64,000 nt of DNA from Desmodus rotundus. Taxonomy: Eukaryota > Chordata > Mammalia > Chiroptera > Phyllostomidae. Numbering within the stretch: the stretch's first letter is position 1; each line of letters opens with the position of its first letter. The translations under genes were made by a program, and so were the position numbers. Location of the stretch: positions 83,476,154-83,540,153 of the forward strand of contig NC_071391.1 in NCBI RefSeq assembly GCF_022682495.2. The letters run 5' to 3'. Shown here piece by piece: positions 1-10,043 of the stretch. Below the pieces are notes generated by a model. That model was not told the origin of the DNA and did no database searches. It saw nothing but the letters and a program-made list of their open reading frames with translations.

Positions 1-1359
1 CATTTCTTCACTTAGTTTTCTTTTTCTATCAATAATGTTTTGTAGTTTTTAAAAGATTTATTGGATTTAACTTATGTGTAGTTATTTGATAAATTTAATA
101 TTATTGTAATACCATCTTTTTTAAATTTTATTTCCTAATTGCTTTCATTTAGTATATAGAAAGGCTAAAATTTTGCTGAAATTACTTATCAATTTTAATA
201 ATTGTTTTGCATATACTTTTGGATATTCTACTTAGCAATCATGGGGGTTTTTTGTGGGTTTTTTTTTTTTTTGCAAATAATGACTGTTTCCTTGCTTTCC
301 AATCTGTACACTTTTTTTTTTCTTTAATGGCATTATTGCACTAGCTAGTATATTTAATACAATGCTAAATAGAAACAATGATATAGAAACAATGATTGTG
401 GATATTCTTGTGACATTACTTATCTCAGGGAGGAAGCTTTCAGTATTTCACCACTGAGTAGTATTTTAGAAGATACCTTTTATCAGGAAAGGAAGTCTTC
501 TTCTATTACTAATTTCCTGAGGGTATCTTTATCATAAACAGTTATGAAATTTATCAAATAGTACTTTATCTGCACTTACTGAGGTGATTATATGGTTTTT
601 GCTTTATTAAATAAATATGATGAATTACATCAATTGATTTGCTAATGTTAAACCAGTCTTTAATTCCTGGAAAAAATCCCACATGGCTATGATATTATTT
701 TTTTATATATTGCTATATTAAATTGTTTCATATTTTCTTTATTATAGTTGACTCATTTTCATGAAGGACAATAGTCTGTAATATTCCTTTCTTGTAATGT
801 CCTTATCAAGATCTGGTATAAAAGGTATGCTAGCCCCATACAAATGTGTTGGGAAGTACCTCTTTTTATTTTATTTTCTAGAAGAGCTTAAGATTGGCAT
901 TTCCTCCACCACCCCTCAAAATTTTTTTAAGTTACCAGTAAAGTTATTTGGACCTAGAATTTTCTTTGTGAAAGGTTTAAAATAAAGATTAATTTCTTTA
1001 ATAGTTGAAACTATTTAGATTTTCTATTTCTTTTTATGCAAGTTTTGGTAAATTTGTTTTTTCCCCTAGAAATTTGTCATTTTTATATAAATTTTCAAAT
1101 TTACTGGCTTAAAGTCATTCATAATATCATATTATCTTTGTAATATCTGTAGGGTTTGTAGTAATGACTCCTTTTTTATTCTTGACATACTAGGTTGTTT
1201 TTTTCCCCCTATTTTCCTCATCAGTCTTATTAAAACTTTATCAATTTTATTAGAATTTTCAAAGAAACAAAGTTTGGCTTCATTAATTTTATTTATTGTA
1301 CATTTATTTTATATTTATTGATTTATACTGTTTAGTTTTTTTCTTTCTTTAACTTTTTT
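1..1359 (-). repeat. Old L1 LINE fragment, ORF2 region
   Basis: Very AT-rich sequence that reads on the minus strand as decayed L1 ORF2. Segments such as ccagtctttaattcctgg followed by aaaaaatcccacatgg (about 651-686) match the conserved reverse-transcriptase stretch that also occurs, far better preserved, at 6121-6155 in the younger L1. No open frame of useful length survives. The copy is interrupted by the HAL1-like element and resumes at 3414, so it is older than that insertion. Left of about 400 the match is weak and the true end lies outside the window or is unclear. Confidence 0.7.
1341..1359. repeat. Left target-site duplication of HAL1-like element
   Basis: ttctttctttaactttttt here and ttctttctttgactttttt at 3414-3432 agree at 18 of 19 positions and flank the HAL1-like element. 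Joining the two flanks restores continuous old L1 sequence (…ctttttt then ggggattaatt), which supports this as the insertion point. Confidence 0.7.
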
Positions 1360-1836
1360 TTTAACTTTATCAACAATCCTAAGGTATTCACTAGGTGTAT
1401 GTTTTATTTATTTATTTTTTCAGGTTTCAAAAAATTTTTTAATATATTTATTGATTATGCTATTACACTTGTCCCATTTCCCCCCATTCAGTCCACTCCA
1501 TCCTGCACACCCCCTCCCTCCCACATTCCCCCCATATAGTTCATGTCCATACGTCATACTTATAAGTTCTTTGGCTTCTACATTTCTTATACTATTCTTA
1601 CCCTGCCCCTATCTATTTTCTACCTACCATTTATGCTACTTATTCTCTGTGCCTTTTCCCCCTCCCTTCCCCTCCCACTCCCCTGTTGATAACCCTCCAG
1701 GTGATCTCCATTTCTGTGGTTCTGTTCCTGTTCTAGTGGTTTGCTTAGTTTGCTTTTGTTTTTGTTTTAGGTGTGGTTGTTAATAACTGTGAGTTTCCTG
1801 TCATTTTTACTGTTCATATTTTTTATCTTGTTTTTC

Positions 1837-2676
1837 TTAGATAACTCCCTTTAACATTTCATATAATAAGGGCTTGGTGATGATGAACTCCTTTAACTTG
1901 ACCTTATCTGAGAAGCACTTTATCTGCCCTTCCATTCTAAATGATAGCTTTGCTGGATACAGTAATCTTGGATGTAGGTCCTTGCCTTTCATGACTTTGA
2001 ATACTTCTTGCCAGCCCCTTCTTGCCTGTAAGGTCTCTTTTGAGAAATCAGCTGACAGTCTTATGGGAACTCCTTTGTAGGTAACTGTGTCCTTTTCTCT
2101 TGCTGCTTCTAAGATTCTCTCCTTCTGCTTAATCTTGAGTAATGTAATGATGATGTGCCTTGGTGTGTTCCTCCTTGGGTCCAGCTTCTTTGGGACTCTC
2201 TGAGCTTCCTGGACTTCCTGGAAGTCTATTTCCTTTGCCAGATGAGGGAAGTTCTCCTTCATTATTTGTTCAAATAAGTTTTCAATTATTTGTTCTTCCT
2301 CTTCTCCTTTTGGTACCCCTATGATTTGGATGTTGGAACGTTTCAAGATGTCCTGGAGGTTCCTAAGCCTCTCCTCATTTTTTTGAATTCTTGTTTCTTC
2401 ATTCTTTTCTGGTTGGATGTTTCTTTCTTCCTTCTGGGCCACACCGTTGATTTGAGTTCCAGGTTCCTTTGCATCACTATTGGTTCCCTGTACATTTTCC
2501 TTTGTTTCTCTGAGCATAGCCTTCATTTTTTCATCTAAATTGTGACCAAATTCAACGAATTCTGTGAGCTTCCTGATTACCAGTGTTTTGAACTGTGCAT
2601 CTGATAGGTTGGCTATCTCTTCCTCGCTTAGTTGTATTTTTTCTGGCGCTTTGATCTGTTCTTTCATTTGGGCCAT
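1837..2676 (-). CDS. L1-type ORF1 protein of HAL1-like element, uninterrupted
   Basis: 279-codon open frame with ATG start and a stop. ORF1p is a trimeric RNA-binding nucleic-acid chaperone that packages LINE RNA in cytoplasmic particles. Visible parts: an N-terminal segment with the LSDAQFKTLVIRKL motif (about 23-37); a charged Glu/Lys/Gln-rich part with coiled-coil character (about 45-115); the RRM-like core from NLQDILKRSNIQIIGVPKGE (about 106-125) through IENLFEQIMKENFP; and the C-terminal domain with TPRHIIITLLKIKQKERIL, YKGVPIRLSADFS and TLQARRGWQEVFKVMK. It is shorter than primate ORF1p (about 338 residues), mostly in the coiled coil. The sister ORF1 at 7867-8798 is broken near its end, whereas this one is not. 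Host benefit or expression is not shown; it may simply be a young copy. Start chosen at the ATG that gives MAQMKEQ. Confidence 0.8.
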   Translation of the reverse strand: MAQMKEQIKAPEKIQLSEEEIANLSDAQFKTLVIRKLTEFVEFGHNLDEKMKAMLRETKENVQGTNSDAKEPGTQINGVAQKEERNIQPEKNEETRIQKNEERLRNLQDILKRSNIQIIGVPKGEEEEQIIENLFEQIMKENFPHLAKEIDFQEVQEAQRVPKKLDPRRNTPRHIIITLLKIKQKERILEAAREKDTVTYKGVPIRLSADFSKETLQARRGWQEVFKVMKGKDLHPRLLYPAKLSFRMEGQIKCFSDKVKLKEFIITKPLLYEMLKGVI

Positions 2677-3413
2677 ATTTTTTGTCTTGGTGTGCCTGTT
2701 ACATAAAGGGGCGGAGCCTTAGATGTTCACCAGGGGGTGGAAATGCTGGCCATTGCACTGTGATGCTGTATGTGGGGGGAGGGGCTGAGAGGGAGCAATG
2801 GTGCTTGCTCCACTCTGTGCCAGATTTCAGGCACTCCCTCCACTACCCACAATCAAATTGGGCCCTTCTGGTGCTGATTCCCAAGTGGATGGGCTTGTGC
2901 ATGCTCTAGTCCTCTGTGGGTCTCTCCAATGAACTCTCCTGTGAGGCTGGGAGTTTCTCCTGCTGCCACCTCAACCCCATGGGTGTTTTCAATCAGAGGT
3001 TTGAGGCTTTATTTGTCCACGCTGGGGCCCTGGGTTGTGAGGTCTGCTTTGCTCCCCTGCCGTTCCTCCTGGTTTATCTATGCACGAATGTGGGTCTGCA
3101 GGATCTGCCAGCCACCACCTCGTGGGGTCTGCTAGCTTCTGCACTGCCTGCCCCATTCCACAATCTGCCACCTTGCTGGGTCCGCCAGCCCCCGCCTTGC
3201 CGTGTGTCCTCTCCACACCGGCTGCCCATCTCCGCCCCTCCTACCTGTCTGGATGAATGTTCCTTCTTTATCTCCTTGGTTCTTGGACTTCCATACAGTT
3301 TGATTTTCTGTCAGTTCTGGTTGTTTTTTGTTTTTAAATTGTTGTTGTCCTTCTTTTGTTTGTGCGAGGAGGTGCAGCATGTCTACCTACGCCTCCATCT
3401 TGGCCGGAAGCTC
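2677..3413 (-). promoter_or_regulatory. 5'UTR of HAL1-like element (presumed internal promoter)
   Basis: Some 737 bases upstream of ORF1, markedly more GC-rich than the flanking old L1, with CpG-containing segments around 3180-3240 and 3390-3410. By analogy with L1 it should carry an internal RNA polymerase II promoter. The first bases (gcctccatcttggccgg on +, about 3391-3407) contain CCATCTTG, a perfect YY1-type core (AAGATGG on the transcribed strand) like that at the 5' end of human L1. Promoter activity itself is inferred. Confidence 0.5.
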
Positions 3414-3543
3414 TTCTTTCTTTGACTTTTTTGGGGATTAATTATTTTTCTTCTTTGAGCTTTTTGGAAGGGATACTTAAATAATTGATGTTAAGCCTTT
3501 CTTTTCTAATAAATGCATTTAAAGTTATAAATTTATCTCTTTA
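3414..3543 (-). repeat. Old L1 fragment, continuation of 1-1359
   Basis: Resumes with the right target duplication (3414-3432) and continues as minus-strand L1, e.g. aaatgcatttaaagttataa (3511-3530), a recognisable decayed L1 ORF2 segment. It ends where the VES SINE starts. Confidence 0.6.
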
Positions 3544-3760
3544 TACGTTTTTTTTCATCTTTACTCATGACCATGCTTACAAATTTTAGAGAGAGGGGAA
3601 ATGAGGGAGAGAGGGAGTGAAACATCAACCAGTTGCCTGTCATATGCACCCTGACAGGGACCCAAACCGGTCACCTAGGTAAGTGCCCTGAGCAGGAATG
3701 GTACCCACAACCCTTCGGTTTATGGGAACAATGCTCCAACCGAGTCATACAGGCCAGGGC
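3544..3760 (-). repeat. VES SINE (bat tRNA-derived SINE)
   Basis: Antisense copy: T-rich tail, ttttagagagagggg, aaacatcaaccagttgcctg, caccctgacagggaccc, and the head ggccagggc at 3752-3760. The octamer tctcttta occurs on both sides (3536-3543 and 3761-3768), a plausible target duplication. VES RNAs are pol III transcripts mobilised by L1. The full-length L1 inserted directly at its head. Confidence 0.85.
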
Positions 3761-3770
3761 TCTCTTTAAG
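3760..3770. repeat. Left target-site duplication of full-length L1
   Basis: ctctctttaag here matches ctctttttaag at 10555-10565 at 10 of 11 positions. It lies directly next to the poly(T) that marks the antisense 3' end of the L1. Confidence 0.6.
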
Positions 3771-4021
3771 CTTTTTTTTTTTAAATTTTATTGTTATTCA
3801 ATTACAGTTGTATGCCTTTTCTCCCCATCCCTCCACCCCACCCCAGCTAAAACCACCTCCCTCCCCCACCTCCACCCTCCCCCTTGGTTTTGTCCATGTG
3901 GCCTTTATAGTAGTTCCTGTAATCCCCTCTTCCCACTGTCCCCCCATCCCCTGGCTATTGTTAGATTGTTCTTAACTTCAATGTCTCTGGTTATATTTTG
4001 TTTGCTTTTTTCTTCTATTGA
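3771..4021 (-). other. L1 3'UTR with poly(A) signal and G-rich polypurine tract
   Basis: On the minus strand this carries a long G-rich tract (C-rich on + at about 3815-3890, with many runs of 3-5 G) and then caataaaatttaaaaaaa, giving the AATAAA signal and the tail. G-rich, quadruplex-prone 3'UTRs are a known feature of mammalian L1s. The same 3'UTR, with substitutions, recurs in sense orientation at 28314-28608. Confidence 0.75.
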
Positions 4022-7000
4022 TTATGTTCCAGTTAAAGGTGAGATCATATGGTATTTGTCCCTCACCGCCTGGCTTATTTCACTTAGCATATTGCTCTCC
4101 AGTTTCATCCATGCTGTTGCAAAGGGTATAAGCTCCTTCTTTCTCTCTGCTGTGTAGAATTCCATTGAGTAAATATACCATAGTTTTTGGATCCACTCGT
4201 TTGCTGATGGGCACTTAGGTTGCTTCCAGTACTTGGCTGTTGTAAATTGTGCTGTTATGAACATTGGGGTGCATAGGTTCTTTTGGATTGGTGTTTCAGG
4301 GTTCTTAGGGTATAATCCCAGCAGTGGAATTGCTGGGTCAAAGGGCAGTTCAATTTTTAGATTTCTGAGGAAATTCCATACTGTTTTCCACAGTGGCCTC
4401 ACCAGTCTACATTCCCACCAACAGTGCACTAGGATTCCCTTTTCTCCGCATCCTCTCCAACATTTGTTTGTCGATTTGTTTATGTTGGCTACTCTGACTG
4501 GTGTGAGATAGTACCTCATTGTGGTTTTAATTTGCATCTTTCTGATGGCTAGTGATATTGAGCATCTTTTCATATGTCTCTGGGCCCTCTGTATGTCTTC
4601 CTTGGAGAAGTGTCTGTTCAAGTCCTTTGCCCATTTTTTAATTGGGTTGTTTGTCTTCCTGGAGTGGAGTCGTGTGAGTTCTTTATATATTTTGGAGATC
4701 AGGCCCTTGTCTGAGGTATCATTAGCAAATATGTTTTCCCATACTGTTGTTTCTCTTTGTAATTTGGTGCTGTTTTCTTTAACCATGCAGAAGCTTTTTA
4801 TTTTGATGAGGTCCCTTTTGTTTATTCTTTCCTTTGTGTCCCTTGCTTCAGGGGATGTGTCTGTGAGGATGTTGCTGCGTGGAATGTCTGAGATTTTCCT
4901 GCCAATGTTTTCCTCAAGGACTTTTATGGTGTTACGACTTATATTTAAATCTTTTATCCATCTTGAGTTTATTTTCGTGTATGGCATAATGTGGTGATCG
5001 AGTTTCATTTTTTTGCACGTAGCTGTCCAGATCTCCCAACACCATCTGTTGAAGAGGCTGTTTTTGCTCCATTTTATGCTCCTGCCTCCTTTGTCAAATA
5101 TTAATTGACCGTAAAGACTTGGGTTTATTTCTGGGCTCTGTTCTGTTCCATTGGTCTATGTGCCTGTTTTTATGCCAGTACCAGGCTGTTTTGATTACCG
5201 TGGCCTTGTAATACAGTTTGATATCAGGTATTGTGATTCCTCCTGCTTTGTTCTTCTTTCTCAAAGTTGCTGCAGCTATTCGGGGTCGTTTATGGTTCCA
5301 TATGAATTTCTGAAATGTTTGTTCTGTATCTGTGAAATATGTCATGGGTACTCTAATAGGGATTGCATTGAATCTATAAATTGCTTTGGGTAGCATGGCC
5401 ATTTTGATGATGTTAATTCTTCCAATCCATGAGCATGGTACATGCTTCCATTTGTTTGTGTCTTCCTTAATTTCTTTCTTCAATGTTGTGTAGTTTTCCG
5501 AGTACAGGTCTTTTACCTCCTTGGTTAGGTTTATTGCTAGGTACTTGATTTTTCTTGTTGCTATATCAAATGGGATTTGTTTCCTGATTTCTGTTTCTGC
5601 AGTTTCATTGTTGGTGTACAGGAATGCCTTTGATTTCTGAGTATTGACTTTGTATCCAGCTGTTCTGCCAAATTCATTTATTAGGTCGAGTAGTTTTTGG
5701 TGCAGTCTATAGGATTTTCCATGTATACTATCATGTCCTCTGCAAACAGTGACAGTTTCATTTCCTCCTTTCCAATTTGGATGCCTTTTATTGCTTTTTC
5801 TTGTCTGATTGCTGTGGCTAGGACTTCCAATACTATGTTGAATAGGAGTGGTGAGAGAGAGCATCCTTGTCTTGTTCCTGATCTTAGTGGGAAAGCTCTA
5901 AGTTTTTGTCCATTGAGTGTGATGTTGGCTGTAGGTCTCTCATATATGGCCTTTATTATGTTGAGGAATGCTCCCTTTATTCCCACTTTGCTGAGTGTTT
6001 TTATCAGAAATGGTGCTGTATCTTATCAAATGCTTTTTCCTCATCTATTGATATGATCATGTGATTTTTGTCTTTGTAGTTATTGATATGATGTATTATG
6101 TTTATTGATTTGCGAATATTGTACCATCCTTGCATCCCTGGGATGAATCCCACTTGGTCATTGTGGATGATCTTTTTAATGTATTGCTGGATGTGGTTTA
6201 CTAATATTTTGTAGAGGATTTTAGCGTCTATGTTCATCAGCGATATTGGCCTGAAGTTTTCTTTCTTCATTGTGTTTTTATCTGGTTTTGGGATTAGGAT
6301 GATGCTGACTTCATAAAAAGAGTTTGGGAGTCTTCCATCAGTCTGGATTTTTTCGAATAGTCTGTGAAGAATAGGGGTTAGTTCTTCCTTAAATGCTTTG
6401 TAGAATTCTCCTGTGAAACCATCTGGTCCAGGGCTTTTGTGTGCTGGGAGTTTTTTGATAACTGCTTCAATTTCGTCTGCTGTTATTGGTCTGTTCAGGT
6501 TTTCTGCTTCTTCATTCAGTTTTGGAAGATTATATTTTTCTAGAAATGTGTCCATTTCACCTAGGTTTTCACATTTCTTGGCATACAGTTCTTTGTAGTA
6601 ATTTCTTACAATCCTTTGTATTTCTGTGGTATCAGTTGTAATCTCTCCTCTTTCATTTTTAATTGTGTTTATTTGGATCCTCTCTCTTTTCTTCTTGATG
6701 AGCCTACTTAAAGGCTTGTTGATTTTGTTTATCTTTTCAAAGAACCAGCTCCTGGATTCATTGATCCTTTGAATTGTGCTTTTAGTCTCTGTGTCATTTA
6801 ACTCTACTCTGATCTTGGTTATTTCCTTCCTTCTGCTTGCTCTGGGCTGTCTTTGTTGTTGTTCCTCCAGTTCTTGTAGGCGTAGGGTTAGGTTCTTTGT
6901 TTGAACTGTTTCTATCTTCTTAATGGAGGCCTGTATTGCTATGAACTTCCCTCTCAGGACTGCCTTTGCTGTGTTCCATAGGTTTTGGGTTGTTGTGAGT

Positions 7001-7822
7001 TCATTTTCATTTGTTTCCAGAAAGGTTTTGATTTCTTCCCTAATCTCGTTATTGACCCATTCATTGTTTAATAGCATGCTATTCAGTCTCCATGATTTTG
7101 AGTGTTTTGGGTTTTTTCCTTTGGGGTTGGTTTCTAGTTTTAGTCCCTTGTGGTCAGAGAAAATGCTTGATATGATTTCAATTTTCTTGAATTTGTTGAG
7201 GATTGCTTTGTGTCCTATCATGTGGTCTATCTTTGAAAAAGTTCCATGGACACTTGAAAAGAATGTGTATTTTGCTTCTTTGGGATGAAAATCTCTCTAT
7301 ATATATCAGTTAAGTCCATTTCCTCTAGGGTATTGTTAAGTGACACAATATCCTTGTTGATATTTTGTTTGGAAGACCTGTCCATTTTTGATAGTGGGGT
7401 GTTAAAGTCCCCTACTATAATTGTGTTGCTGTCAATATCTTTCTTGATATCCTCCAAGATTTTCTTTATGTATGTGGGTGCTCCTATGTTGGGTGCATAT
7501 ATATTTACAATGTTTATGTCTTCTTTGAGTATTATGAAGTGACCTTCTGGGTCTCTCTTTATGGCCCTTCTTTGGAAGTCTATTTTGTCTGATATGAGTA
7601 TTGCTACCCCTGCTTTTTTTTCCTGTCCGTTTGCTTGGAAAATTTGTTTCCAGCCCTTCACTTTCAGTCTGTATAAGTCTTTTGTCCTGAGATGGGTCTC
7701 TTGTAGGCAGCATATGTGTGGGTCATGTTTTCTTATCCATTCAGCTATTCTATGTCTTTTGATTGGAGCATTTAATCCATTTACATTTAAGGTTATTATT
7801 GATAAATACTTATCATTGCCAT
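4022..7822 (-). pseudogene. L1 ORF2 (endonuclease and reverse transcriptase), frameshifted
   Basis: ORF2p nicks genomic DNA and copies L1 RNA at the nick. Endonuclease: LNVNGLNAP (7764-7790), QETH (about 7690-7705), GDFN (about 7395-7412) and SDH (about 7150-7160) are all present, i.e. the expected metal-binding and catalytic positions. Reverse transcriptase: SPGPDGF (about 6415-6435), [12 protein letters not shown] with its Asp (about 6020-6055), [12 protein letters not shown] (about 5850-5885), and the polymerase motif at 5735-5746, which reads FAED where the family has FADD. The C-terminal cysteine region [18 protein letters not shown] (about 4400-4460) and the natural stop at 4022-4024 remain. 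Frame breaks near 7295 (extra two bases), 6003 (lost base), 5695 and 5105. The first ATG (7820-7822) is out of frame with LNVNGLN and meets a stop after eight codons. It cannot make active protein. Confidence 0.92.
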
Positions 7823-7866
7823 TTTTTCACACCTGTGTTCCTCTCTCTTTCTCTTCCTTCTTTTCC

Positions 7867-8798
7867 TTAAAGCAGTCCCTTTAGCATCTCTTGCAGAGCT
7901 GGTTTGGAGGAGGTGTATTCTTTTAGACTTCTTTTGTCTGGGAAACTCTTTATTTGGCCTTCTATCTTGATTGAGAGCCTTGCTGGGTAAAGTAGTCTTG
8001 GTTGCAGGCCTCTGGTTTCATTACTTGGAATATTTTTTGCCATTCTCTTCTGGCTTGGAGCGTTTCCATTGAGAAGTCAGCTGCTAACCTTATTGGGGCT
8101 CCCTTGTATGTTACTTCCTGTTTCTCCCTTGCTGCCTTTAAGATCCTCTCTTTGTCTTGGAAATTTGCCATTTTAATTATGATGTGTCTTGCAGTGGGTC
8201 TCTTTGGGTTCCTCTTGCTTGGGACTCTCTGTGTTTCCTGGATTTGGGTGAATTTTTCTCTCCTCAGATTAGGGAAATTTTCCATCATTACTTTTTCAAA
8301 CAGGTTTTCTATCCCTTGCTCTTCTTCTTCTCCTTCTGGTATTCCTATTATACGGATATTGTTACGTTTCATGTTGTCCTGCATTTCCCTTATTGCCTCT
8401 TGATTCTTTCTGAGCCTCTTTTCCTTTTCTTGCTCTTTTTGGGTGTTTTTTTCTACTTTGTCCTCCAGCTCGCTGATCCGATCCTCTGCTTCATCAAGTC
8501 TGCTTTTCATTCCTTCTACTGTGTTCTTCAATTCAGAAATTGTATTCTTCATTTCCTCTTGGCCCTTGTTGATAGTTTTTATTTCCTTTTTCATGTTGAT
8601 ATAGTTTTCAGTGAGTTCATTGTAGTTTCCCTGTAGTTTCTGGTAGTTCTCTTTGAGCTCAGAGAGCTCAGTGAGCTTCCTGATGACCCATGCTTTGAAC
8701 TCAGTATCTGATAGTTGACTTGCCTCTTTTTCAGTTAGCATTCTTTCTGAGGTTTCCTCCTTTCCTTTCATTTGGGAATTGTTTCTTTGTCTTCCCAT
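7867..8798 (-). pseudogene. L1 ORF1 (RNA-binding chaperone), late frameshift
   Basis: The ATG at 8798 opens a 278-codon frame. Seen in order: the LSDTEFKAWVIRKL motif (about 29-42); a long heptad-like coiled coil (about 45-135, with repeated ELKENYQ, MKKEIKTINKGQEEM and SRLDEAEDRISELEDKVE); the RRM core DNMKRNNIRIIGIPEGEEEE; then TARHIIIKMANFQDKERILKAAREK and APIRLAADFSMETLQARREWQKIF of the C-terminal domain. A single lost base near 8012-8020 diverts the last residues. The original reading resumes in another frame (GLQPRLLYPARLSIKIEGQI…) to a stop at 7867-7869. The lost tail contributes to RNA binding, so the truncated product would probably be impaired. Coiled coil is longer than in the HAL1 ORF1 at 1837-2676. 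Confidence 0.9.
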
Positions 8799-9034
8799 TG
8801 TTTGTGAGACTCTTCTTGTTAGCCTCTGCTTCTTAAATTGATCTATTCTGACACCCTGGGTTTATGGTATGAACTTCTATGGTAGAATGCCAATGTGATT
8901 CAGTGGTGCTGTCTCCTTAATCTCCTGTGCTCACTGGTCTTGAGCTGATGTTTATGGGTGTAACACAGTCTTACTCTGGTCTTTTTAGCACTCCAGGTTT
9001 TCTTGTCTCACCTGTGGGAAAAAGAGGAATGGGG

Positions 9035-9290
9035 GCAAAAAAAAAAAATTACGGAAGGAGGGAAAAAGGGAATAGAAAAGGAAAGGAAGGACGGGAGTAG
9101 GAATAAGGAAAGATCGGAGGCAAGATATGAAGGAATTTTTTAACAAAAATTAAAACAAGAGAATAAATAAAAGAAGGCAGGAAGAAGGCATAAAAAAGGT
9201 AAAGGATGGAATGGAAGGAAGAAGGAATAAAAAAAGAAAGAAGGACAGAAAGGAAGAAGGAATTCAGGGGGAAAGAAAAAAAAAAAGGTT
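9035..9290. repeat. GGAA/GAA-rich polypurine tract inside L1 5'UTR
   Basis: The + strand is almost all A and G (ggaaggagggaaaaaggg, gaaaaggaaaggaagg, ggaagaaggaataaaa), with many GGAA cores. On the L1 sense strand it is CT-rich. It lies within the 5'UTR close to ORF1. Confidence 0.85.
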
Positions 9291-9901
9291 CTGCTAGCTT
9301 TAAACTGGTCAGGTTAGTTCTGCTGGTCGTCCTGTCTGTGGAAAGGGAGGGGGTGGTTGGAAGGATTGGTTTCACTTTTCTCCGTTCCTGAGCCACACTC
9401 TTCGCTGTTGTTCAGCCTGCAGTCTAGTTCCTCTGGGTCCTTCTGCTCCCCACTAGGCCTTTAGTTCACCAGCTGTGCTGTCCTTGAGTTGCACCAATTA
9501 GGGGCAACTCACATTCCACCTTTTTGCTCTTTGCTGTCTTAGATGCTAGGGGCTCTTGGTGCTGCTATGGGGTAGTTCAGCCCCCTACTGGGTCGAGTCT
9601 TTCCTGTGAATGTCTCTCCTAGCCCTGCAGTTCCCCTCTGCTGGGCGTTCTGCCTTCCTCCTAGAGAGCCAGTAGGCCCTGCAGAGTTCTGTGCGCACGG
9701 GCTACGTTGGAGTGTTTCAGAACCAGTGCTTTTGGCTGTGGTCGCCTGCAGGCAGCCAGGCCTTTGATGGGGTTGTGTGGCCGATCTCCGCTTGGACTTC
9801 GGTTGGTTGCCGATCCCCTGCTTTGGGTCTGTGCACGGGGGCAGCCAGCCACTGATCCAGTTGCGCTCTCACCCAGGAGCTTTTTGTCTGTTTTCCTAGG
9901 C

Positions 9902-10043
9902 AGCCGGGCACTTATCAGGGCACCCGCCCACCTGGGGTTTCAGGTGTGGGCCCCAGATCACCCACTGGGGCACTTTGGGTCTGGCGCCCAGGCAGCTGGG
10001 CCACTTATCAGGGCTTGCGCTCACCTGGGGTTTCAGGTGTGGT
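9902..10043 (-). repeat. Tandem duplication (93-bp offset) in L1 5'UTR
   Basis: cacttatcagggc at 9909 recurs at 10002, and cacctggggtttcaggtgtgg at 9929 recurs at 10022, both with an exact offset of 93 bases. A weaker related unit lies upstream (ctttgggtctg at 9821 and 9973, with gcagcc and gcgctc in step). It resembles the monomer structure of some rodent L1 promoters. Confidence 0.8.

Larger units (their letters stand above)
1360..3413 (-). mobile_element. HAL1-like (half-L1) non-autonomous LINE, apparently full length
   Basis: Minus-strand element with a 5'UTR (about 2677-3413, starting gagcttccggccaagatgg), a single ORF1 (1837-2676) and a pyrimidine-rich (on +) 3'UTR ending near 1434. 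There is no ORF2, which is the defining layout of half-L1 elements; they rely on L1 ORF2 protein supplied in trans. An 18/19 target duplication flanks it. Between the usual 3' end (compare the L1 3' end at 3771-3800) and the duplication lie about 74 extra bases containing an internal A-rich tail, some 40 bases of unique sequence and a second poly(A), which may be 3'-transduced DNA. It sits inside an older L1. Confidence 0.75.

Noticed and set aside
2916..3425. 169-codon plus-strand frame inside the HAL1-like 5'UTR
   Set aside because: Antisense to a GC-rich UTR; low-complexity Pro/Leu/Cys-rich product, typical shadow frame.
3544..3760. VES SINE as a true tRNA gene
   Set aside because: The tRNA-like head is degenerate and fused to a SINE body and tail; no cloverleaf can be drawn. 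The same holds for the other three VES copies.
4521..4997. Long plus-strand frames across the L1 (for example 158 codons)
   Set aside because: Shadows of ORF2 on the opposite strand; hydrophobic Leu/Phe-rich products are what antisense L1 ORF2 gives.
9035..9290. Polypurine tract as a CRISPR-like or satellite array
   Set aside because: No fixed unit or spacer structure; it is a low-complexity part of the L1 5'UTR.
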